Made by a program: the position numbers and the translations under genes. From Nitrosomonadales bacterium (GTDB lineage Bacteria > Pseudomonadota > Gammaproteobacteria > Burkholderiales > Gallionellaceae): 64,000 bases of DNA. The notes below the pieces were generated by a model. It was not told where the DNA came from. It ran no database searches and saw only the letters and a program-made list of their open reading frames with translations. Of this stretch, positions 28,193-35,065 are shown one piece after another; the stretch's first letter is position 1, and each line of letters begins with the position of its first letter. The DNA lies in assembly GCA_016208015.1 (NCBI GenBank), contig JACQYW010000009.1:124001-188000 (forward strand). Reading direction: 5' to 3'.

Positions 28193-29536
28193 ATGCAAGG
28201 GCATGCTTCATTAAAAAGACGGTTGCTGCTGCTGGCGCTGACGACGGTCGTTGTGGTGTGGGTCGGTGCGTCCGCATTCATCTATTTCGACGCGCGCGAG
28301 GAATTCGACGAGGTACTGGATGCCCATCTGGCGCAGGATGCTGCATTGTTGTCCGCGCAGGCGGCGCACGAGCTCGATGAACTGGAAACAGACCATGCGC
28401 CGCTGCTGCATAAATATGCGCGCCGGGTGGCGTTCCAGATCTGGGAGGGCGGGACCAGATTGCGCATGCATTCCGCCAACACGTCGCAACGGCATCTGTC
28501 CGATGTCGAGAGCGGATTCAGCGACAGCACCATAGACGGTCAGCGATGGCGCGTGTTCAGTGCATGGGATGAGACGGGCGGATTCCTGATCCATGTGGCG
28601 GAACGCGCCGATGTGCGCGAGGAACTGGCGCGCGATATCGCGGGCAACCTGCTGAAGCCCTTGCTGTTCTCCCTGCCCTTGCTGGCACTGCTGCTGTGGA
28701 TAGCGGTGGCGCGCGGTTTGCGCCCGCTGGGCAAGCTGGCGGCTGAGGTGGAGCGGCGCGATCCGGAGATGCTGACGCCGCTGGACGCGGGTGCTGTGCC
28801 GCGCGAAGTGTTGCCCTTGATCGAGCGGCTCAACCGGCTGTTCGCACGTATCGATTCCACCATCCAGCGCGAGCGCCGCTTCACCGCAGATGCCGCGCAT
28901 GAATTGCGCACCCCCGTGGCGGGTATCAAGGCGCAGGCGCAAGTGGCGCGCAGCGCCAAGGCAGAAGCAGAACGCATCCATGCGCTCGACAACGCGATCC
29001 TGGGCTGCGACCGCGCCACGCACCTGATCGAGCAGTTGCTGACGCTGGCGCGCGTCGATGCGTTGGACGGCGGGCTGGCGGAGTCATGCCGGCTGAGGGA
29101 TATCGCGGCGGGTGAGATCGCGGTGATCGCACCTGCCGCGCTGGGACGGGGTGTGCATATCGAATTGCCGGAAGGCGGCGAAGTGACCGTGCGGGGTAAC
29201 GCGGAACTGTTGCGGATACTGATGCGCAACCTGATCGACAATGCTGTGCGTCACACATTGTCGGGGACGACGGTTCGTGTGACTGTCGGTGATGAAGCAG
29301 GACAGACCTGTTTGTCGGTGAGTGATGACGGTCCGGGTATCGCGGAACAGGAAATGAGCAGGGTATCGGAGCGTTTCTACCGTCCCGCGGATACGCAGGC
29401 CAGCGGCAGCGGATTGGGATTGTCCATCGTCAAACGGATCGCTGAAGTTCACGATGCGATCGTGCGCTTCACCCCGGCTGACAATGGACGCGGATTACGA
29501 GTGTCGGTCACATTCCGGAGGGACATGGCCGGCTGA
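28193..29536 (+). CDS. sensor histidine kinase, QseC-like
   Basis: 447 residues: a transmembrane helix (about 10-30), a periplasmic sensor region (about 35-150), a second helix (about 152-175), HAMP-like linker, H-box ADAAHELRTPVAGIKAQ near residue 240, N-box NLIDNAVRHT, and ATP-lid motifs DDGPGI and GSGLGLSIVKRI. It would autophosphorylate on His and transfer to the upstream regulator. Joined to the SHP operon, it may sense a redox or ligand signal relevant to that chain; the signal is unknown. Confidence 0.9.
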   Translation: MQGHASLKRRLLLLALTTVVVVWVGASAFIYFDAREEFDEVLDAHLAQDAALLSAQAAHELDELETDHAPLLHKYARRVAFQIWEGGTRLRMHSANTSQRHLSDVESGFSDSTIDGQRWRVFSAWDETGGFLIHVAERADVREELARDIAGNLLKPLLFSLPLLALLLWIAVARGLRPLGKLAAEVERRDPEMLTPLDAGAVPREVLPLIERLNRLFARIDSTIQRERRFTADAAHELRTPVAGIKAQAQVARSAKAEAERIHALDNAILGCDRATHLIEQLLTLARVDALDGGLAESCRLRDIAAGEIAVIAPAALGRGVHIELPEGGEVTVRGNAELLRILMRNLIDNAVRHTLSGTTVRVTVGDEAGQTCLSVSDDGPGIAEQEMSRVSERFYRPADTQASGSGLGLSIVKRIAEVHDAIVRFTPADNGRGLRVSVTFRRDMAG

Positions 29537-29550
29537 ATTTCCGGCCTTGC
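29527..29550. terminator. possible hairpin between convergent genes
   Basis: GGCCGG and CCGGCC flank CTGAATTT at the 3' end of the kinase gene, followed by TTGCTGTT. It is weak (6 bp, interrupted U tract) but stands exactly between two convergent genes. Confidence 0.35.
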
Positions 29551-29552
29551 TG

Positions 29553-30848
29553 TTACGTGGTACCGAACTTGGTCTCCACCAGCACGCCGATCTCCTTGAG
29601 GAACGGCGTGGGCAGGATACCGCCCGCGCAGACGATGATGCCGTCGTTGGGGATCTCCATCATCTTGCCGTCCTGTTCGAGGACGAGGGTCTTTTCTTCC
29701 ACCAGTTTGACGTTGGATTTCAGCCGCACATCGATCATGCCTTTGTCCGTCATCGTTTTCAGGCGCTCGCGGTTCTTCGGCTTGCCGCGGCCGAATGCGT
29801 CGCTGCGGTAGGAGAGCGTGACGGTGGTGCCGGGTTGTTCGGCGATGGACATGGCCGCTTCCAGCGCACTGTCGCCGCCCCCGACCACCAGCACATGCAT
29901 GTTGCGGTATTGCTCGGGCTCGATCAGGCGGTACACCACTTTCGGCAGATCCTCGCCGGGAACGCCCAGCTTGCGCGGCGTGCCGCGGCGACCGATGGAC
30001 AGCAGCACGGCACGGGTCTCGTATGAGCCCTTGCTGGTCTTGACGATGAAGCCCTTGTCGGTCTTGGTGATGTTCTCCATGCGTTCGTTGAAGTTCAGCT
30101 TCATACCGGTCTTTGCCACGATGCCGTGCCAGAACTCGAGCAGTTTCTCCTTGCTGACTTCCTTGAAATGCATCTCGCCGACGACCGGCAGTTTCACCGG
30201 CGCGGTCATGACGACCTTGTTGCGCGGGTACTGGAAGATGCAGCCGCCGAGCGAGGTCTCCTGTTCGACGGTGACGTAGCGCAGTTTTTTCTCGATCGCG
30301 CCCAGCGTGGCCGACATCCCGGCCGGCCCCGCGCCGATGATGACCACATCGTAGGGGTTGCTGCTGCCTTTGAGTTTGGCGATGTGGTCGATGGCCTGGG
30401 TGCCCTGGGTGGCGGCCTTGCGGATCAGGCCCATGCCGCCGAGTTCGCCCGCGATGAAGATGCCGGGCACGTTGGTCTCGAAAGTGGGACTGACCTGCGG
30501 GATATCCATACCTCGTTTCGAGGTGCCGAATACCAGGGTGATCGCATCATGCGGGCAGGCGGCGGCGCAGGCGCCATGGCCGATGCAGTGGGTCGGATTG
30601 ATCAGCACGGCTTTGCCTTTGATCATGCCGATCGCGCCTTCCGGACACGCCGTGATGCAGCTGCCAGAACCTAGGCAAAGATTGGGGTTGATCTCGGGGT
30701 GCAGGGAAGGCGGTTCGGTCAGTCCGGCCTCGATGGATTCGTTCAGGGTTTCGACAGACTCCCGTTCTTTCCTCTTCCGACCACTCAGGTAGAGGTAAGC
30801 AATGATGACCAAGGGGATCAGATAGATAGAGAGATCGAGAATGTCCAT
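29553..30848 (-). CDS. membrane-anchored Fe-S/FAD pyridine-nucleotide oxidoreductase
   Basis: 431 residues: an N-terminal anchor (about 5-22), a ferredoxin-like domain (about 50-110) and a thioredoxin-reductase-like FAD/NAD(P) module (DVVIIGAGPAGMSATLGA near 168; second Rossmann motif VLVVGGGDSALEAAMSI near 320). In the ferredoxin part each motif, CLGSGSCITACP and CIGHGACAAACP, lacks the usual second Cys (Ser or His instead). It could link NAD(P)H to membrane or periplasmic carriers. It diverges from the porin-cytochrome cluster and shares its promoter region. No clear Shine-Dalgarno precedes the ATG. Confidence 0.8.
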   Translation of the reverse strand: MDILDLSIYLIPLVIIAYLYLSGRKRKERESVETLNESIEAGLTEPPSLHPEINPNLCLGSGSCITACPEGAIGMIKGKAVLINPTHCIGHGACAAACPHDAITLVFGTSKRGMDIPQVSPTFETNVPGIFIAGELGGMGLIRKAATQGTQAIDHIAKLKGSSNPYDVVIIGAGPAGMSATLGAIEKKLRYVTVEQETSLGGCIFQYPRNKVVMTAPVKLPVVGEMHFKEVSKEKLLEFWHGIVAKTGMKLNFNERMENITKTDKGFIVKTSKGSYETRAVLLSIGRRGTPRKLGVPGEDLPKVVYRLIEPEQYRNMHVLVVGGGDSALEAAMSIAEQPGTTVTLSYRSDAFGRGKPKNRERLKTMTDKGMIDVRLKSNVKLVEEKTLVLEQDGKMMEIPNDGIIVCAGGILPTPFLKEIGVLVETKFGTT

Positions 30849-30884
30849 GTTTGGGTGTCAGTGAAATGGTTAAGTGATTTGCGG

Positions 30885-30901
30885 CTTAAGCGAGGCTTAA
30901 G
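30885..30901. promoter_or_regulatory. PmrA/QseB-type box in the divergent porin-cytochrome promoter region
   Basis: CTTAAG CGAGG CTTAAG repeats exactly the format of the box at 25820, with another TTAAG at 30870-30874. CTTAAG is self-complementary, so it can serve either direction. Candidate -10 elements stand 11 bases away on each side (TTGAAT at 30913-30918 rightward, a weak TTAACC leftward). It lies 36 bases before the flavoprotein start and 177 bases before the membrane cytochrome start. Confidence 0.7.
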
Positions 30902-31078
30902 ACAGTCCATGCTTGAATGAAGTTCTGGATAGGAACTAATCCAGGCAACGCATGTCGGAAGCCGGGGCATTTTATGTCGCAAGCCGGCTAAAGACAAATA
31001 TATGATTTGCTGGGCTGAATGTTCAATATTACAATTCGCAGCCCTCTGAAACAAAGGGTTACTCTAGGTATCTTGAAG

Positions 31079-31975
31079 ATGAATTCGAAAAAGCATTCTG
31101 AGCATCTCCCCTGGCTGATATTCATCGGCATCGTTGGTCTCATCACCTTCGGCGGATACTTCGTGGTGTACCCGCAGACGCTCTACACACCGGGCGAAGA
31201 GCTATTCGACTTCGGCTACAACCTTGGCCTTGCAGGCGGCCTGATGATGCTGACCCTGCTGCTCTACCCGCTGCGCAAGCGCTGGAAGTTCCTGGAGAAC
31301 TTCGGTTTCCTGCCCACCTGGTTCAAGTGGCACATGGTACTGGGCATCCTGGGGCCGCTCACCATCGTCTTCCATTCCACCTATCACGTTTACATCCCTT
31401 ATTTGCATCCGACCGGCTCCATCAACGCGGCCATCGCCATGTATTGCATGTTGCTGGTGTCGGGCAGCGGTACGTTCGGTCGCTTCTTTTATACCAAGAT
31501 CCACCAGGGGCTGTATGGTCGGCAGACCACGGTGAACGAACTGAAAGGGGCGCTGGAGCAGACCGGTGAGGTGAAATCCGTGTTCAGCTTTGCTCCGGAC
31601 ATCGAGAAGGCGCTGGAAGATTTCCGCAGGACGCGAGAAAAATACGGAAAATCTTCCGGACTCGGCTTTGGCAATTTCATCATGTCAAGTATCCGCGCAA
31701 AATGGCTGTCGTTCACGCTGATCCGCGAACTGCGACGGATCATGCAGGCACAGGCCAGGGAAAAGCAGTTCACGGCAGCACAGCGCCAAAGCATGGATGC
31801 GCTGTTCAATGAATACCGCGACAAGATCAATGACTACCTCGTAGCAGTGCGAGATGCGGCACAATTCCACACCTACGAACGCCTGTTCTCCCTGTGGCAT
31901 ATCTTCCATATCCCGCTGGTATACATGATGGTGTTCAGCGCGTTCTATCACGTATATGCTGTACACGCCTACTAA
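31079..31975 (+). CDS. b-type cytochrome membrane protein of the porin-cytochrome cluster
   Basis: 298 residues from the ATG at 31079 (another start at 31019 would add 20 non-hydrophobic residues). Five hydrophobic helices: about 10-30, 48-68, 82-104, 118-140 and 265-290, with a cytosolic insert between the fourth and fifth. Histidines in KWHMVLG, VFHSTYHVYIPYLHP, LWHIFHIP and AFYHVYAVHA are placed like haem b ligands of ferric-reductase-type cytochromes. It is the likely quinone-side partner of the multihaem cytochromes that follow, 17 bases downstream. Cytochrome b identity is inferred from His placement. Confidence 0.7.
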   Translation: MNSKKHSEHLPWLIFIGIVGLITFGGYFVVYPQTLYTPGEELFDFGYNLGLAGGLMMLTLLLYPLRKRWKFLENFGFLPTWFKWHMVLGILGPLTIVFHSTYHVYIPYLHPTGSINAAIAMYCMLLVSGSGTFGRFFYTKIHQGLYGRQTTVNELKGALEQTGEVKSVFSFAPDIEKALEDFRRTREKYGKSSGLGFGNFIMSSIRAKWLSFTLIRELRRIMQAQAREKQFTAAQRQSMDALFNEYRDKINDYLVAVRDAAQFHTYERLFSLWHIFHIPLVYMMVFSAFYHVYAVHAY

Positions 31976-31992
31976 CCCTCGGATTTAACCAG

Positions 31993-33939
31993 ATGACGAC
32001 GATCTTTCGTGCGCTCGCCGTAGCGGGTCTCTTGTTCGCGCTGCTCCCAACGCAGGCTCAGGCCAATAAGATGCTGATGCCGGGCGAAGTCATCCAAGGA
32101 CACGCCAAGGAAGAAGAAGCGTGCGAAAAATGCCACAAGAAGTTCGACAAGGCAGCGCAGAACCGGCTTTGTACCGACTGTCACAAAGAAGTCGGCAAGG
32201 ATGTCGAAGAAAAACGCGGCTATCACGGCCGTATTGATGCGGGCAAGGAGTGCAAAGAGTGCCATACCGATCATAAGGGGCGCGATGCGAAGATCATCGT
32301 TCTGGACAAGACGGCGTTCGATCATATCAAGACCGATTTCCCGCTGAAGGGAAAGCACGCCGACGCAACCAAGGTCAAATGCGAGGATTGCCACAAGAAG
32401 GACAAGAAATACACCGAAGCGCCGAGTCTGTGCAACGACTGCCACAAGAAAGACGACGACAAGGCGCACAAGGGCAAGCTGGGCACGGATTGCGCGAAGT
32501 GTCACTCCGAAAAAGACTGGAAGACCACCACGGTCGATCACGACAAGTTCGACTTCAAGTTGCGCGGCAAGCACACCGACGTGAAATGCGACAAGTGCCA
32601 CATCGACAACAAGTTCAAGGATACGCCGAAGGAGTGCGTGTCCTGCCACAAGAAGGACGACGACAAGGCGCACAAGGGCAAGCTGGGTAACAAGTGCGAG
32701 TCCTGCCACGTCGATCGCGGCTGGAAAGAGATCAAATTCGATCACGACAAGCTGACCAAATATCCTTTGCTGGGCAAGCATGTGGATGTGAAGTGTGCCA
32801 AGTGCCACATCGACAACAAGTTCAAGGACACGCCGAAGCAGTGCACCTCCTGCCACAAGAAGGAAGACGACAAGGCGCACAAGGGCAAGTTCGGCAACAA
32901 GTGCGAGACCTGCCACGTCGAGAAAGACTGGAAAGAGATCAAGTTCGACCACGGCAAGACCAAGTTCCCGCTGCTGGGCAAGCATGCCGACCCCAAGGTC
33001 AAATGCACTGCCTGCCACAAGGGCGATATGTACAAGGACAAGCTGGAGTTGACCTGCGTTTCCTGTCACAAGAAAGACGATGACAAGGCGCACAAAGGGA
33101 ACTTCGGCGCCAAGTGCGAGTCTTGCCATACCGAGAAGGACTGGAAAGAGGCCATCTTTGATCATGACAAGAAGACCAAATTCCCGCTTCTCGGAAAGCA
33201 CCGCCCGCCGTTGAAGTGCTCCAGCTGCCACAAAGGCGATGCGTACAAAGAAAAACTGAAGATGGATTGCTTCTCCTGCCATGAGAAGGATGACAAGCAC
33301 AAAGGCCAGGAAGGCAAGAAGTGCGAGTCATGCCACGGTGAACAGTCCTGGACCAAGACCACTTTTGACCACGGCAGCATGTCGACCTTCCCGTTGTTGG
33401 GGCGGCATGCGCTGGTAGATTGCAAGAAGTGCCATGCCGGGCCGACATTCAAGGATGCGAAGTCGGATTGCTGGTCGTGCCATGAGAAAGACGATACGAA
33501 GGTGCACAAGCGCCGTTTCGGGACGGAATGCCAGACTTGCCACAACGCGCGCAACTGGATGGCATGGGATTTCGATCACGACAAGACGCAATTCAAGCTG
33601 GACGGTCCGCACAAGAAGATCGCGGGCAAATGCTATGATTGCCACAAGAAGCCCATGTCGGGTAAGGTGGTATTGTCCAGTGCCTGCGGCAGTTGCCACG
33701 ACCGCGACGACGTGCACAATGGCAGCTACGGAGACCGGTGCGAGCGTTGCCACGACGGCAACGACTGGAAGCAGATCAAGATGGGCATGACGCCGGTGAA
33801 ACCTAAGGATCAGGCGCCGCTCAAGAAAACGTCGTTTAAGCAGGTGTTGGCAAAAGAAGTCACCAATAAAAAAGAAGCACAGAGGAATAAGCCGTCGGAA
33901 GGCGGGTTCATGCAAGTTCTTTTCGGGAGCGGAAAATGA
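31993..33939 (+). CDS. 24-haem cytochrome c built of eight three-haem repeats
   Basis: 648 residues from the ATG at 31993, with a signal peptide ending AQA near residue 24. I count 24 CxxCH motifs. They fall into eight modules of three, each ending in an FDH segment and a PLLGKH-like turn. Module starts are at about 32122, 32380, 32587, 32794, 33004, 33217, 33421 and 33631. The protein is extremely rich in Lys and Asp, so it is probably a highly charged haem wire in the periplasm or on the surface. It matches the large cytochrome expected of PCC3-type porin-cytochrome systems. The stop overlaps the next start. Confidence 0.93.
   Translation: MTTIFRALAVAGLLFALLPTQAQANKMLMPGEVIQGHAKEEEACEKCHKKFDKAAQNRLCTDCHKEVGKDVEEKRGYHGRIDAGKECKECHTDHKGRDAKIIVLDKTAFDHIKTDFPLKGKHADATKVKCEDCHKKDKKYTEAPSLCNDCHKKDDDKAHKGKLGTDCAKCHSEKDWKTTTVDHDKFDFKLRGKHTDVKCDKCHIDNKFKDTPKECVSCHKKDDDKAHKGKLGNKCESCHVDRGWKEIKFDHDKLTKYPLLGKHVDVKCAKCHIDNKFKDTPKQCTSCHKKEDDKAHKGKFGNKCETCHVEKDWKEIKFDHGKTKFPLLGKHADPKVKCTACHKGDMYKDKLELTCVSCHKKDDDKAHKGNFGAKCESCHTEKDWKEAIFDHDKKTKFPLLGKHRPPLKCSSCHKGDAYKEKLKMDCFSCHEKDDKHKGQEGKKCESCHGEQSWTKTTFDHGSMSTFPLLGRHALVDCKKCHAGPTFKDAKSDCWSCHEKDDTKVHKRRFGTECQTCHNARNWMAWDFDHDKTQFKLDGPHKKIAGKCYDCHKKPMSGKVVLSSACGSCHDRDDVHNGSYGDRCERCHDGNDWKQIKMGMTPVKPKDQAPLKKTSFKQVLAKEVTNKKEAQRNKPSEGGFMQVLFGSGK
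32122..33700 (+). repeat. array of ~207-base coding repeats (three-haem modules)
   Basis: Module starts are spaced 258, 207, 207, 210, 213, 204 and 210 bases. Adjacent middle modules share near-identical stretches such as AAGGCGCACAAGGGCAAG and GTGCCACATCGACAACAAG. This indicates tandem duplication within the gene. The spacing is always a multiple of three, so the reading frame is kept. Confidence 0.9.
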
Positions 33940-34973
33940 AAATAACGGGGAAAGTATTGGGCCATTTGCTGACGATGGCGCTGACAGTCGTTTCGTTGCA
34001 GGCATTTGCTGCCGCGCCGAATACGGCCGGGAGAGACTTCAACCACTCGACCACCAGTTTCGCCCTGACCGGCGCACATGCCACGGCTGCGTGCGAGACC
34101 TGTCACGTCGGCGGTGTGTTCAAAGGCACGGAACGGAATTGCGACGGTTGTCATGCACTCGGCAAACGGGTCGTGGCGACGCCGAAATCCACCAGCCACA
34201 TCGTGACCGATGCGCCTTGCGATACTTGCCATTTCAACACTTCCACTTTTCTGGGGGCACGTTTTAACCACGGAACAGCACAGCCCGGGAAATGTTCCAC
34301 TTGCCATAACGGCCGGTTGACCATGACCAAACCGCCGTCCCACAACACCGGAAGCAAGGCGACCGAGTCTTGCGATAAATGCCACCGGACCTATGCCTGG
34401 CTTCCCGCGACTTGGAATCACACCGGCGCAGGCAGTTGCGATCAGGCGGGCTGCCATTTGGCTGGCTCCAATACGTATTTCCGTGGATCAGGTCCCTCGC
34501 ATATCAGGACGGGCATGCTTACTTATGCCTGTACAGATTGCCACAACTACTTTGGCTGGAGTCCGGCGCGATACAAACACAACACCGGGGCCGCATGTTC
34601 AAGCTGCCATAACGGCACTATCGCTGTAGGCAAGAGCGGCGGTCACGTCGCGACGACCGATGAGTGCAGCCAGTGCCACACATCTACCGCTAGTTGGCTT
34701 GGAGCATTGGGTGCCAAGCCAGCCAACCACATTCTTTACAACGGCGGAGTGCAGTGCAGTTCTTGCCATACTGGAGGCGGAATTGTGACAGGGGCAACGT
34801 TACATGCTTATGTGTCTCCAGTTTGCAAGACTTGTCACGACAGCGGTTCCGCTGTTACTACAATTCTTGGTGTCACGGGCAGAAAGAGACTGGGCAATCA
34901 TGAGGGCTCTAACACGAGCCAAGACTGCACTTCGTGCCATGCTCGGCAATACAATCAATGGAATAATCCTTGA
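33936..34973 (+). CDS. 12-haem cytochrome c (one CX4CH site)
   Basis: 345 residues with a signal peptide ending AFA near residue 25. Eleven CxxCH motifs plus one unusual CDQAGCH (CX4CH) at 34437-34457 give 12 haem sites. It is paralogous to the 13-haem protein at 37316: both share [25 protein letters not shown] and a terminal QDCxxCH...W motif. Low lysine compared with the 24-haem protein. Probably periplasmic and loaded into, or docking at, the porin encoded next. A strong hairpin follows the stop. Confidence 0.92.
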   Translation: MKITGKVLGHLLTMALTVVSLQAFAAAPNTAGRDFNHSTTSFALTGAHATAACETCHVGGVFKGTERNCDGCHALGKRVVATPKSTSHIVTDAPCDTCHFNTSTFLGARFNHGTAQPGKCSTCHNGRLTMTKPPSHNTGSKATESCDKCHRTYAWLPATWNHTGAGSCDQAGCHLAGSNTYFRGSGPSHIRTGMLTYACTDCHNYFGWSPARYKHNTGAACSSCHNGTIAVGKSGGHVATTDECSQCHTSTASWLGALGAKPANHILYNGGVQCSSCHTGGGIVTGATLHAYVSPVCKTCHDSGSAVTTILGVTGRKRLGNHEGSNTSQDCTSCHARQYNQWNNP

Positions 34974-34984
34974 TATAGCGTCGA

Positions 34985-35023
34985 TGAAAAGGCCGCGCGA
35001 GTGGAACTTGCGCGGCCTTTTCA
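34985..35023 (+). terminator. perfect 14-bp hairpin between the 12-haem gene and the porin gene
   Basis: TGAAAAGGCCGCGC pairs perfectly with GCGCGGCCTTTTCA. The right arm ends TTTTCA rather than a long U run. It would stop or slow polymerase part-way through the cluster and could set a lower porin level or protect the upstream mRNA. Confidence 0.75.
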
Positions 35024-35065
35024 TGCAAATCCGAAAATATTGGCAAGTCGTCTGGGAGTAAAAGT

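Noticed and set aside
29553..30848. Thioredoxin reductase assignment for the Fe-S flavoprotein
   Set aside because: The FAD/NAD(P) module is similar, but the redox-active CxxC of thioredoxin reductase is not seen and a ferredoxin-like domain and membrane anchor are added.
31972..33300. 442-codon open frame antisense to the 24-haem gene
   Set aside because: It is low-complexity Val/Leu/Ala sequence, the mirror of Lys/Asp/His-rich codons on the coding strand.
32122..33700. Regular ~207-base repeats that could suggest a CRISPR array or satellite
   Set aside because: The repeats are in frame, differ in the manner of coding sequence and each encodes three CxxCH motifs; there are no short identical repeats with unique spacers.
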